A stretch of 64,000 nucleotides of DNA. Origin: Pedobacter africanus (GTDB lineage Bacteria; Bacteroidota; Bacteroidia; Sphingobacteriales; Sphingobacteriaceae). A model generated the notes under the pieces. That model was not told the origin of the DNA. It ran no database searches and was given only the letters and a program-made list of their open reading frames with translations. Position numbers and translations under genes: made by a program. Position 1 is the first letter of the stretch, and each line of letters begins with the position of its first letter. Positions 18,306-28,095 of the stretch are shown in pieces. The stretch is from contig NZ_FWXT01000005.1 of NCBI RefSeq assembly GCF_900176535.1, positions 186,001 through 250,000 of the forward strand, in the 5' to 3' direction.

Positions 18306-20057
18306 TTACCAACCTGGGTTTTGTAGCAGTTTAGGAGATTTTGCAATCTCAGACTCAGGGATAGGGAACAGGTAAAATGCCGGTCTGAATGCATGAGGTT
18401 TGATATCAATCACTTCATAGCTGAAATTATTTCCTGTTTTTGTGATTTTCATCCCTTTTAACATTACATTGTCTGTTACTTCCGCAATTTTCCATCTCCT
18501 TACATCCCATACCCTATGCTCTTCCAGTGCGAGTTCTACCCGACGCTCATTCTGGATAACCAAACGCATCTCGTCCTTGGTAATGCCGCTCTTTAGTCCG
18601 TAATTGCTATTTAATCCCGGCAATATGCCTGCCCGCTTCCTGACTTGTATCAGGGTATTGTATACTTCAGCTATGGGACCCTGGTACTCATTTAATGCTT
18701 CCGCATAATTGAGCAGAATTTCAGCATAACGGATTAAAGGGTAGCAGCGCTCAGTATTACCTGAACCATCTTCAATCATCATCTTTCTCCAATAGTACCC
18801 CGGAATACTGATTGGCCCTGTTGCTGCTGGTCCGTCTGGGCTCGAACCTACAAAAGTATTTACGGCAACCATGGCGTTGCTGCTGGCCAGAAAGAACCTG
18901 GAGCCATTGTAAATGATGCTGTTCCCAAAGCGCGGGTCCCTTTTAACATAAGGATCATTGGCGTTGTATCCAGAAGCAGGATCAGTTATCGGCAATCCAT
19001 TTTCCATCCCAAAAGCATCCACCAGTTGCTGGGTAGGCGCACTCGACTTACCACTTCCGGTTCTGGAAGTAGGCAGTAAATTATTTTCATACTCCCTGTT
19101 TGGAGCCTTCATTGCAGCAAAGAGGTACTCATTATTGTACCGCTTCAGAAAAACATTGTAAAACCCATAGCCCATCCGCGTTACATTATCCTCCATCAAA
19201 GTGTAGCTGCCTGAACTGATGATATCTTTTGCTGCCTGCGCGGCCTTGCTCCAGCGTTCCGGATCCGCTGTAGCATAGCCGGCAATATTCTTAAGCGCTG
19301 CGTCATTGGCAATCCCGCCTCCGTTAAACAGTGGACTGGCAGCATACAATAACATTCTCGACTTCAGGCCCATACAAGCTCCTTTGGTAATGCGACCATA
19401 GTCCTGCTGTGGCTGCTCACTAAACGAGGGGAGATCGGCTGCCGCCGCTTCGCACTCCTTTACAATATAATCTACACAGTCACCATAATTAGAGCGGGGC
19501 AGATCAATGTTATCCGTAGCGGTATAGGTTGCATCCCCTATCAAAGGTACCCCTCCATATACTTTTACCAGCTGAAAATAATACCAGGCCCTGAGGAAGC
19601 GGGCTTCCGCCTTTAATTGTTTCTTTAACCGCTCACTCAAAGGACTACGTCCAACATTCAGGAGAAAAACGTTGGTCCTTCTTATGTTTTCCCATGGCGT
19701 TTTCCAGTTATTTAAAACCTGAACCTGCTTGGCAACATTGGTGCTTGAGGCAGAAAGTGCTCCGCTGGCCATTAATATCGCATCATTCTGTGGCCCCGTA
19801 AAACGAACAGGGATGGCTTCATCTGCTAATACCGGATGCCCACCACCTTCCCAGCGGTTGGCGTCGAAGTTAAAACCGACATCCACGTAAGAACGTGTGA
19901 GGAATGCAATAGTTCGTACGCTATCTGTAAAAGTAGATTCCTCATTCAGGTCACTAGGTTGTTTGGCGTCAAGAAAACTTCCTTTTTTACAGGCTCCCAC
20001 TCCCAACAGGAGCACTGCCACTATAAAGTATATATTTTTTTTCATGGTCTTGCTCAT
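18306..20057 (-). CDS. SusD/RagB-family surface glycan-binding lipoprotein (PUL1, second pair)
   Basis: This 583-residue protein has a lipoprotein signal (VLLLGVGACKK), the SusD tetratricopeptide-like scaffold (FLRAWYYFQLVKVYGGVPLI) and the family C-terminal block (NERRVELALEEHRVWDVRRWK, then YLFPIPESEI and LLQNPGW). It would cap the SusC barrel at the cell surface and bind the incoming glycan. The ATG at 20057 shares one base with the susC stop (TAATG), showing coupling; a second in-frame ATG lies four codons later. Confidence 0.93.
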   Translation of the reverse strand: MSKTMKKNIYFIVAVLLLGVGACKKGSFLDAKQPSDLNEESTFTDSVRTIAFLTRSYVDVGFNFDANRWEGGGHPVLADEAIPVRFTGPQNDAILMASGALSASSTNVAKQVQVLNNWKTPWENIRRTNVFLLNVGRSPLSERLKKQLKAEARFLRAWYYFQLVKVYGGVPLIGDATYTATDNIDLPRSNYGDCVDYIVKECEAAAADLPSFSEQPQQDYGRITKGACMGLKSRMLLYAASPLFNGGGIANDAALKNIAGYATADPERWSKAAQAAKDIISSGSYTLMEDNVTRMGYGFYNVFLKRYNNEYLFAAMKAPNREYENNLLPTSRTGSGKSSAPTQQLVDAFGMENGLPITDPASGYNANDPYVKRDPRFGNSIIYNGSRFFLASSNAMVAVNTFVGSSPDGPAATGPISIPGYYWRKMMIEDGSGNTERCYPLIRYAEILLNYAEALNEYQGPIAEVYNTLIQVRKRAGILPGLNSNYGLKSGITKDEMRLVIQNERRVELALEEHRVWDVRRWKIAEVTDNVMLKGMKITKTGNNFSYEVIDIKPHAFRPAFYLFPIPESEIAKSPKLLQNPGW

Positions 20058-23000
20058 TATAATGAAAAGTTAGCACCGAAATTATAGATGCGTTGATTAG
20101 GATATGCGGTAATTGCCCCGGTATTGATAATTCCACCCGATGCATTTACGGACTCCGGATCTGCCTGATAGAACTTATTTACATTTGTCCAGGTTAGCAG
20201 GTTATAACCGTTTGCATATACCCTGATACCTTTGAAACCAATAGCCTTTGTCCACTGAACCGGCAACTGGTACCCTACCTCCATGGTTTTAAGTCTGAGA
20301 TACTTGGCATCTATTAGCCAGAAGTCTGATAAAGATACGTTGGCACGGCTGATGGTACTATTGGTTCCCAATAAAGGAAGTTTTGCATTATTGCCCAGTT
20401 CAGGCGTCCAGGATTGTTTGTGTATGGGCTGAAAATTAGAGCTTAGGCCCTCAATGGCTTCCGAAGCAAAATACATGGAATAATCATACGACCCTTGCAA
20501 CAAAGCACTGAAACTAAAACCTTTATAATTGAAACCCAGGGTTAGGCCCATCGTAGTACTTGGTAAATTCGGGCTTCCTACCGGACGTTGATCCAATGCG
20601 TCAATGATTCCATCTCCGTTCAGGTCCTTATATTTTAAGTCGCCGGGCTTGATGCTTGTGGTAGGTTTGGCACTGTTCGCTATATCATCTGCATCCTGGT
20701 AATATCCGTCAAATACATAACCAAAACCCTGGCCTACAGGCTGACCGGTTCTTGCCAGCCAGGGATATCTCGGGTTTGCCTCATCTCTAAAAACAATTTT
20801 ATTTTTGGCGTAGGAGAAGGTCGCGCGGGCAAAATACTGGAAGTTGTTGATGTTGTCCCTGTAGTTCAGTTCACCGTCCCAGCCCCTGTTATTCACCTTA
20901 CCCAGGTTAACAGGAGGAAGACCAATCCCAACAATAAGGGGAACACTTGCCCGGCTGGTCAGAATGTCAAACCTATTGTTGTTGAAATAATCTACCGTAA
21001 CCGTAAATTTTCCCTCAAACATACTCATATCCAAACCAACATCTGCCTTCTTCTCCTTTTCCCAGGTCACATTATCATTGCCAAGGGTTCCCTCCAGTAT
21101 CCCGGCATAGCTGTTGTGCTGCTGTCCAAAAGAATAGCTACCATTGTTGGTATAAACCTGATCGTAAACAAATTGCGCACCACCAATATTATCGGAGCCA
21201 ACTAAACCATACGATCCACGGACTTTAAACAGGTTGATAAATGGAATGCTCTTTTTAAAAAAGGGTTCTTCGGCAATGTTCCATCCCGCAGATATTGCCG
21301 GGAACCAGCCATTGCGTTTTTTGCCAACAAATTTATCTGTACCGTTTCGGGCTGCATTAAATTCCAGCAAGTACTTTTGCTTATAATCATATCCGGCCCT
21401 TAGGGTAACACCCCTGAAGTTGGTAGGCAAACTTGATCCTGCCTTACTATTGTCATTTTCTATATAGCTGTTCCTATTGTACAATCCCAATGCATATACC
21501 CGGTGGTCATCAAAATTGTGATCATAATTCAAGGAAGCCTGAATATTGGTGGTTCTGGAAACACCTCCTGCTGAACGGCTCAGATTATAGGCTGGTATCC
21601 GGTAAATGGTGGCATCTTTAGGCGTATAGGACCCTGTTTCCTGGTTGTAGTAATACATTGGAAAGCTTGTGCTGGTCCTTGACAATCCCCTGGTATTGGT
21701 CTGTGAGCTAGCATAAGAGATCAATGCCTTTGCTGATAAGCCCTGGGTAAGCATCTCCAATTTCTGTGTTCCCCCGAAAGTGATGTTCAGATCATTGTCA
21801 AAACTTCTGGTATAGCCCTGTGTAGCTATCCTTCCTACCACGTTTACACCACTTAAGCTGGCATTGGTTCCATAACTACCATCCGGATTGTATACCGCAT
21901 AGGCAAAAGGTGGCAAAAAATTAAAGCTATAGATCTCACCGATCAATCCATTTGAGTTAGGGCTATTTGTGATCGGCTCATTGGTTTCCCCAAAGCGGCC
22001 TGTCATATCCAGTCTGAAATTTAATGTTTTGGTGGCCTGAATATCCAGGTTTGACCTGAAATTGTAGCGCTTGTAGTAATGGGTATTGTTTACTTCGCTT
22101 TTTTTACTGAAATCTCTCAGTGCTCCATTCTGCCACAAATAGCCTAATGAAACGAAATACTTAACACTTTCCGTGCCGCCAGAAATATCCAGGTTGTTTC
22201 TTGAAATCAGCGAAGTTGGCTTCATGAGTGTCTTAAACCAGTCTACATCAGGATGTCCATATGGATCACTGCCATCTTTAAAAAGTTCAAGGTCCCTGTC
22301 TGTAAAACGCTTGGTCTGGTCACTGTTCACCAGGGCATCGTTGGTAAGTACAGCAGCTTCATAAGAACCCAGGAACTTAGGGGTAAATGTTTTCTGCTGC
22401 AATCCGAGTTCAGATTTAAAATTGATCACAGGTGCTCCGGCTACACCTCTTCTGGTGGTAATCACCATTACTCCGTTTGCGCCTTTGACACCATAAATCG
22501 CAGTTGTAGATGCATCTTTAAGAATAGAGATGCTTTCAATCTCATTTGGATCTAGCTGGGCAACGTCAGAATAGCTGTATTCAATATCATCGACAATGAT
22601 CAAGGGCCGTTGCCCTGAAGTATAACTACTCACCCCGCGAATAAAGAAATCTGCACCGTCTTTTCCCGGCTGGCCGCTTCTCTGCTGAGAAAAGAAGCCT
22701 GGTAATCTACCTGCCAGGGTATTCTGAACGCTGGCTGTAGGGTTTTGCCGGATTTCAGCCGCATTAATGGAACTCACTGCCCCGGTATTGGTAATCTTCT
22801 TTTGCTTACCAAAACCCACAACGATTACTTCTTCAAGTCCTTTGGCATCAACGGCAAGGGTAACATTTACTTCCGATTTTCCGGCAACGTTTACTTCCTG
22901 GGAAATAAAACCTATACTCCTTACGATAATGGTTTGACTGCCTCCCTTGAGTGTCAACTGAAACCTCCCATCTGCCCCGGTCTGGGCTCCGTTGTTAGGA

Positions 23001-23140
23001 AGTCCCTTTTCCGTAATAGTGGCACCAGGCATCGGTCCCCCGCTTTCCCTGACCAATCCTTTTATCACTTTGGTCTGTGCCAGCAAAATGCCCGGCCCGA
23101 AGAAAACCATTGCAAGTGTGATATATATAATTCTTTGCAT
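20057..23140 (-). CDS. SusC/RagA-family TonB-linked outer-membrane transporter (PUL1, second pair)
   Basis: This 1027-residue protein has a signal peptide (about 1-21), a CarboxypepD_reg-like domain (about 25-100), the family sequence EEVIVVGFGKQKK, a plug domain (RPLIIVDDIEYSYSDV, SISILKDASTTAIYGVKGA) and a barrel ending in FGANFSL with a terminal aromatic/Leu pattern. It imports oligosaccharides using TonB energy with the SusD encoded directly downstream. Its start follows the first SusD stop by 40 bases, so all four sus genes are likely on one transcript. Confidence 0.94.
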   Translation of the reverse strand: MQRIIYITLAMVFFGPGILLAQTKVIKGLVRESGGPMPGATITEKGLPNNGAQTGADGRFQLTLKGGSQTIIVRSIGFISQEVNVAGKSEVNVTLAVDAKGLEEVIVVGFGKQKKITNTGAVSSINAAEIRQNPTASVQNTLAGRLPGFFSQQRSGQPGKDGADFFIRGVSSYTSGQRPLIIVDDIEYSYSDVAQLDPNEIESISILKDASTTAIYGVKGANGVMVITTRRGVAGAPVINFKSELGLQQKTFTPKFLGSYEAAVLTNDALVNSDQTKRFTDRDLELFKDGSDPYGHPDVDWFKTLMKPTSLISRNNLDISGGTESVKYFVSLGYLWQNGALRDFSKKSEVNNTHYYKRYNFRSNLDIQATKTLNFRLDMTGRFGETNEPITNSPNSNGLIGEIYSFNFLPPFAYAVYNPDGSYGTNASLSGVNVVGRIATQGYTRSFDNDLNITFGGTQKLEMLTQGLSAKALISYASSQTNTRGLSRTSTSFPMYYYNQETGSYTPKDATIYRIPAYNLSRSAGGVSRTTNIQASLNYDHNFDDHRVYALGLYNRNSYIENDNSKAGSSLPTNFRGVTLRAGYDYKQKYLLEFNAARNGTDKFVGKKRNGWFPAISAGWNIAEEPFFKKSIPFINLFKVRGSYGLVGSDNIGGAQFVYDQVYTNNGSYSFGQQHNSYAGILEGTLGNDNVTWEKEKKADVGLDMSMFEGKFTVTVDYFNNNRFDILTSRASVPLIVGIGLPPVNLGKVNNRGWDGELNYRDNINNFQYFARATFSYAKNKIVFRDEANPRYPWLARTGQPVGQGFGYVFDGYYQDADDIANSAKPTTSIKPGDLKYKDLNGDGIIDALDQRPVGSPNLPSTTMGLTLGFNYKGFSFSALLQGSYDYSMYFASEAIEGLSSNFQPIHKQSWTPELGNNAKLPLLGTNSTISRANVSLSDFWLIDAKYLRLKTMEVGYQLPVQWTKAIGFKGIRVYANGYNLLTWTNVNKFYQADPESVNASGGIINTGAITAYPNQRIYNFGANFSL

Positions 23141-23180
23141 AACCTTGTTTGTTTAGTTTATTTCCAGAGAACCAAATGGT

Positions 23181-24842
23181 CTACCAGCCCTGGTTTTGGA
23201 TTAAATTTGTGTTTTTAGTGATCTCACTGTATGGAATCGGATAACTGTACATTTTTCCTGCATCAAATGTTACTGTTGCTGCTTCAATAGGGGTATAGGT
23301 AAACACCCCAGGGGCTGTACGTATAATTTTTATTCCATGCAGCTTTCCATTCATCACCTGCTCAGCAATCTTCCATCTTCTGATATCCCAGAACCGTTGC
23401 TCTTCAAAAGCCATCTCTACCCTTCTTTCATGACGGATCACTTCTCTCATCTGATCCTTTGTAAGATTTGCAGCCAATGTAAAAGGGACCAACCCTGCCC
23501 GTTGTCTGATATCTTCAATTGCCTTTTTTACCTCCGCCGTTGGTCCGGCATATTCATTCTGTGCCTCTGCAAAATTTAACAGGGTCTCTGCAAAGCGAAA
23601 AATAATGGGGTTGTGCGTCTGGTTGCTATAAGTTGTGGCATTAGAAAAATCGGCCATAAACTTCCTGGCATAGTAACCGGTGCGGGTTTGTGTAACGATG
23701 CCGCCCGGTTTATCCAAGCCCCCCTCAAAGGTTTCTACTGCCCGTTTTACCCAAGTCATTCCATTGTGGAAAATCGTATGGTAAAAACGCGGATCACGCG
23801 AAAAGTATGGGTTTGACCCACTATAGCCTGATGTCGGATCAGTAATTGCTTTTCCGTTTTTCATTTCAAAAGCATCTACCAGTTCCTGAGTGGGGCTGGT
23901 CAGGCCGTTGCTGGCTACTGCATCCGTATACCCTATTGGTGCATTGTTCCGCTCAACAGAAATATCTGGTGTACGTTGAAAAGCCAGAATAACTTCTTTA
24001 TTCTTGCGTGCAGTAAATACATTCAGGTAAGCGCTTTCCAATCCAATCGTATTCGTTAATGTCATCAGGTCTCTCGCTGCATTCGCCGCCGCAAGCCATT
24101 TCGAAGGGTCATTGTTGCTGTTATATAATGGACTCGCCAGATACAATAATAGGCGCGACTTTAGTGCAAGTGCGGCAGCCTTGGAAACCCGGCCTAAATC
24201 GGCATCCTGAAGCGGATTAGGCCTGAGCTGATCTTTTACCGCCTCGAGTTCAGAAAGTATATACTGACTGCATTCCTCTGCAGTATTTCTTTTAATTGCC
24301 AGGTCATCATTGAGCGTCAGTATCCGATCTCCAAGCAGAGGAACACCGCCGTAGCGTTTAAAAAGTTCAAAATAAAACATGGCCCGCAAAAACCGGCTTT
24401 CGGCTATCCAGTAGTTTTTCTCGGTAATCATAGTTTTGAGAAAAGGTACCTTTCCAACATTGGCCAGGAAAATATTTACTTTTCTGATGCCCCTGTAATT
24501 TTTGTCCCAGGCGTCGTCTACCACACTGAAAGAGCTGATCCTTCCGTTTGTAAAAGACTCTATGTTACTCGAGGCCCTTGAGGAAATGGCATCATCGGTA
24601 GCGGCATCCAACATATCATTGGTAGACAATCCTGCAAAATTTGAGCCTATGCGGTTGTAACCTGTAGGAAGTAAAGTATAGATATCATTAAGAAAATTCT
24701 TGGCATAATTGCCCAATGAATCTGTTGTATCAAAGATCAGGTCCTCGGTCCATCTTTCCAGCGGGACTTCTTCAATATTATTTTTCTTACATGCGGTTAA
24801 ACACAATAGTCCGCCCAAGAAGATGTATATAAAATGTTTCAT
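23181..24842 (-). CDS. SusD/RagB-family surface glycan-binding lipoprotein (PUL1, first pair)
   Basis: The protein has about 553 residues from the ATG at 24842, chosen because MKHFIYIFLGGLLCLTACKK is a textbook lipoprotein signal. The longer frame from 24920 overlaps susC and adds no signal. SusD hallmarks are FLRAMFYFELFKRYGGVPLL, the RRVEMAFEEQRFWDIRRWK block and the C-terminus YPIPYSEI then NLIQNQGW. It starts four bases after the upstream susC stop. It is clearly diverged from the other PUL1 SusD, so the two pairs probably bind different parts or sizes of the glycan. Confidence 0.93.
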   Translation of the reverse strand: MKHFIYIFLGGLLCLTACKKNNIEEVPLERWTEDLIFDTTDSLGNYAKNFLNDIYTLLPTGYNRIGSNFAGLSTNDMLDAATDDAISSRASSNIESFTNGRISSFSVVDDAWDKNYRGIRKVNIFLANVGKVPFLKTMITEKNYWIAESRFLRAMFYFELFKRYGGVPLLGDRILTLNDDLAIKRNTAEECSQYILSELEAVKDQLRPNPLQDADLGRVSKAAALALKSRLLLYLASPLYNSNNDPSKWLAAANAARDLMTLTNTIGLESAYLNVFTARKNKEVILAFQRTPDISVERNNAPIGYTDAVASNGLTSPTQELVDAFEMKNGKAITDPTSGYSGSNPYFSRDPRFYHTIFHNGMTWVKRAVETFEGGLDKPGGIVTQTRTGYYARKFMADFSNATTYSNQTHNPIIFRFAETLLNFAEAQNEYAGPTAEVKKAIEDIRQRAGLVPFTLAANLTKDQMREVIRHERRVEMAFEEQRFWDIRRWKIAEQVMNGKLHGIKIIRTAPGVFTYTPIEAATVTFDAGKMYSYPIPYSEITKNTNLIQNQGW

Positions 24843-24846
24843 AGGA

Positions 24847-27800
24847 TTAAAGTTTAATGTTGATTCCAGCGTTAACGATTCTTTGTGCCGGGTAGGCAAC
24901 GCCAAAGGTTTCGGGGTCATAATCTTTTGTCTCCGAGAAGGTGTAAAGGTTCATTCCGTTTACAAAAACACGGATCGATGCCAGTCTAACTTTTGCAGCC
25001 AGTCGCGAAGGCAAGGAATAGCCCAGTTCCATATTTTTTAACCGCATATAATTGCCCGAGCGCAGCCAGAAAGAAGAGCTGGCCTGGTTATTCGGATTGC
25101 TTCCAACTGAAAGACGGGGATATGTAGCTGTTGCTGCAGTTGCAGGGGTCCAGCGGTTCAGGTGCTGTTCAAAGGCCTGCCCTTTCCCTTCACTCTGAAA
25201 TTCCCATTGGGTAGGACCGCTTACATACACACTACGGTTTTGTGCACCTTGCAGCAAAGCACTGAAATCAAAACCTTTGTAGTCAAAACCAAAATTCAGT
25301 CCATAATAAATAATCGGTCTTTTATTTTTCAACCCGGTTACATCAAACTGGTTAATGATCCCATCTTTGTTCAAATCGCTATATTTAATGTCTCCCGGAA
25401 CAGGGTTATAACCTTCTGTTTTAGGACTGTTTGCAATATCTGCTGCATTCTGATAAAAGCCCTCTGCAATATATCCAAAGGTCTGGTCTGTCCTTTGTCC
25501 GGTTCTTTTCATCCAATCGTATGCTCTCAGCACCTCATCACTATACTCAATGACATTGTTGTTGGATGTTACATTTCCGGAGATGAAATAATTGAAATTC
25601 TTAACATGATCACGATAGGCCGCAGTCAGATCAACCCCTTTATACCTTATTATGCCAATGTTTTCCAGGGGAAAGGTATTTCCAATAATACTGGTATTTT
25701 TCCCCCTGGTTTGTAGTAAATCAAAAAACTTGTTGTTATAGTACTCTGCAGTCAGTGTAAGTTTGTCCTGAAACAATCCAAGATCAACTCCTAGGTTAAA
25801 TTTATCCGCTTTTTCCCAGGTTACATTCGGATTAGCTAAGGTCTGCTCTCCTACAGAAAAAACGAAGGTACCCGATCCGGTTCCGAAATAATAACCATCG
25901 CCATCAGCAAAATACTGGTTATAAACAAAATAACCCGCATTGGCATTTCCCGTCCGGCCATAACTGCTGCGCAGTTTTAAAGTATTGAGCCATTTTACGT
26001 GATTTGCGATAAAGTCTTCCTTTGCCATATTCCAACCTAAGCCAGCAGCAGGAAAGAAACCATAACGTTTGCCATCACGGTAGCGGTTCAGTCCGCTATA
26101 GCTCATCACAACCTCTGCGAGGTACTTTGTTTTGTAATCGTATGAAAATGTTCCGCCAAGGGTTTTGTAAGTTAGTGGCAGATCACTATAAATACTGATA
26201 GACTGAATGTTGGCTGTAGCTAAGGCTTTTATGTGATGCCCGCCAAAAGACTGGTCGTAACCTGCAGAAAGCTCAGAATAGAAATTTTTGTACTGATAGG
26301 TATTTGTACTGGTACCCGCTGTAATTGTTCCATCAGTACCAAAACGCTGGTAAGTGATACCAGAAGGATCATTTTTTCCCTGATAAACTGCAAATGTTTT
26401 TCCCCTGGGGGTTACCTCCGCCAGGTTGGTGTTAAAGGTGGCAAAACCTTTTACCCACAAACCCTTGAGCACATCTTTCAAATCCCTTTTTAAAGAAAGG
26501 TCTGCTGACATTTCCCTGGAATAACTCAAAGTATAGCCTGAGCGCACGCTTTGTCCATAAATGTTTCTTTGGTAGTCCTTATTTCCTCCTAAAGAGCCAT
26601 CTGGATTAAACAAAGGATAGGCACCATTAGGTGTAGTGGCCAGTGAAGCAAAAATCGTATTTATCCCCAGGTTTACCGATCTTCCATTGAAAGTGGCAAT
26701 CCCGCTTCCCCCCGGAGCAGTACCATTTTCAATCCTCCCAAACAAGTTCAGGTTGAGCATCAGGTTACTGGTCAGGTCAACATCAATATTGGTACGTACG
26801 ATGTACCTTTTGAAATCTGAATTGGTATTGTAGGTATTCTCGTCAGATGTCTTTAAAAGCCCCTTCTGATCCAGGTAATCCACACCTACAAAGTAACGCG
26901 CATTGTTTCCTCCACCCGAAGTATGAAGGTTGTACCGGGTAAAAGGAGCATTATTCCGCAATATCTCTTTATACCAGTTTACATCCGGATGCCCCATCGG
27001 GTCGGAACCGGTACGGTAAGCTTCCAAATCTTCGGCAGTGTAAACGGGTGCTTTTCCATCGTTAACCAAAGCCTCGTTATAGAGCGTAGCATAATTAAAG
27101 GCATTTAAGGGTTTAGGCATACGCATTGGTGTTTGCAGTCCTCGCTGTGCAGTAAAGGAAATCTTTTGTTTACCAACCTCACCTTTTCTTGTTGTGATCA
27201 GTATCGCTCCGCCCGATCCACGAACGCCCAGCATTGCAGTAGCAAGCGCGTCTTTCAGGACGGTAACAGACTCGATCTCTTCCGGATCTATTGAACTCAC
27301 GTCTCTGGGTACGCCATTGATCAGGATCGTTGGCGACTGTCCCCTTAAAAAGTAGTTTGAGGCATCCAGACCTGGTATACCGGTTGACTGAAGGGTACTT
27401 AGTCCAGACATTCTCCCGGTCAGTGCGTTATTAATGGCGGTAACTGGTGAACTGAGCAAATCCCTGGTATACACACTTTCTGTGGACAAAATACTTGAGA
27501 CTCTATTTTGGGTATCATACAGACGGTAAACGCTGTTTTGCTGTTTTTCTGCTTCTGTTAAAACCAGGTCCAGCTTACCGCCCGAAACATTCACCTCTCT
27601 GGTCAGGTAACCTTTTAAAGAAAAAACGGCTACTTCTCCAGAATCAATCAATAAGGAATATTGTCCTTTATTGTCTGACGTAGCGACTGCCCCATCAGAT
27701 TTGCTCTTAATCTGCACCCCAAAAAGAGGTTCTCCGTAGATATTTGTTAGCATACCACTCAGCACGCCCGATGTTTGTACAGCACCTGTTGTTCCTTTGC

Positions 27801-27918
27801 CTCCGTTATTGTTCTGAGCAAAGGACGAAACGGGAAAAAGCATTGCAAACAGCAGTCCCTTAAACAAGACCTTCCCGTACGCATGCGGTTCCAATACCTT
27901 TAAGTAAAATTTCATCAT
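24847..27918 (-). CDS. SusC/RagA-family TonB-linked outer-membrane transporter (PUL1, first pair)
   Basis: This 1023-residue protein has an unusually long N-terminal leader (about 35 residues, cleavage expected near VSSFAQ), followed by a Gly/Asn/Thr-rich spacer and a carboxypeptidase-regulatory-like domain (about 50-130). The plug carries TILINGVPRDVSSIDPEEIE and VTVLKDALATAMLGVRGSGG, and the barrel continues to the C-terminus (NAGINIKL). The typical SusC TonB-box-like VVVG stretch is weak here. It is the first gene of the PUL1 operon and is divergent from the hybrid sensor gene, which is the usual place for the sensor's target promoter. Confidence 0.92.
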   Translation of the reverse strand: MMKFYLKVLEPHAYGKVLFKGLLFAMLFPVSSFAQNNNGGKGTTGAVQTSGVLSGMLTNIYGEPLFGVQIKSKSDGAVATSDNKGQYSLLIDSGEVAVFSLKGYLTREVNVSGGKLDLVLTEAEKQQNSVYRLYDTQNRVSSILSTESVYTRDLLSSPVTAINNALTGRMSGLSTLQSTGIPGLDASNYFLRGQSPTILINGVPRDVSSIDPEEIESVTVLKDALATAMLGVRGSGGAILITTRKGEVGKQKISFTAQRGLQTPMRMPKPLNAFNYATLYNEALVNDGKAPVYTAEDLEAYRTGSDPMGHPDVNWYKEILRNNAPFTRYNLHTSGGGNNARYFVGVDYLDQKGLLKTSDENTYNTNSDFKRYIVRTNIDVDLTSNLMLNLNLFGRIENGTAPGGSGIATFNGRSVNLGINTIFASLATTPNGAYPLFNPDGSLGGNKDYQRNIYGQSVRSGYTLSYSREMSADLSLKRDLKDVLKGLWVKGFATFNTNLAEVTPRGKTFAVYQGKNDPSGITYQRFGTDGTITAGTSTNTYQYKNFYSELSAGYDQSFGGHHIKALATANIQSISIYSDLPLTYKTLGGTFSYDYKTKYLAEVVMSYSGLNRYRDGKRYGFFPAAGLGWNMAKEDFIANHVKWLNTLKLRSSYGRTGNANAGYFVYNQYFADGDGYYFGTGSGTFVFSVGEQTLANPNVTWEKADKFNLGVDLGLFQDKLTLTAEYYNNKFFDLLQTRGKNTSIIGNTFPLENIGIIRYKGVDLTAAYRDHVKNFNYFISGNVTSNNNVIEYSDEVLRAYDWMKRTGQRTDQTFGYIAEGFYQNAADIANSPKTEGYNPVPGDIKYSDLNKDGIINQFDVTGLKNKRPIIYYGLNFGFDYKGFDFSALLQGAQNRSVYVSGPTQWEFQSEGKGQAFEQHLNRWTPATAATATYPRLSVGSNPNNQASSSFWLRSGNYMRLKNMELGYSLPSRLAAKVRLASIRVFVNGMNLYTFSETKDYDPETFGVAYPAQRIVNAGINIKL

Positions 27919-28035
27919 AGTTTGTTTAGTTAAGTTTATTGATGTTGGGCATCAAAAATTAATTTGGCTTTTGTAAAGTTGCCTGGATTAAAAAAAACAG
28001 AAGGATGAAAATCCTCGCTATTTGGGGAGAAAATC

Positions 28036-28065
28036 TTGTTTTAATATCAAAAAACAGTATCTTCA
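28036..28065 (+). promoter_or_regulatory. Possible promoter of the hybrid sensor gene
   Basis: TTG at 28036-28038 is followed after 19 bases by TATCTTCA at 28058-28065, a partial match to the Bacteroidota pattern. It lies 30 bases before the GTG start of the hybrid sensor. The rest of the 177-base gap (27919-28095) should hold the divergent PUL1 promoter, but no full -7 match was seen for it. Confidence 0.35.
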
Positions 28066-28095
28066 GTTGCTAAACTAACCATCTGAATTTAACCA

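Noticed and set aside
18306..27918. Recent duplication of a SusCD pair
   Set aside because: The two pairs differ strongly along their length, including leader and plug sequences.
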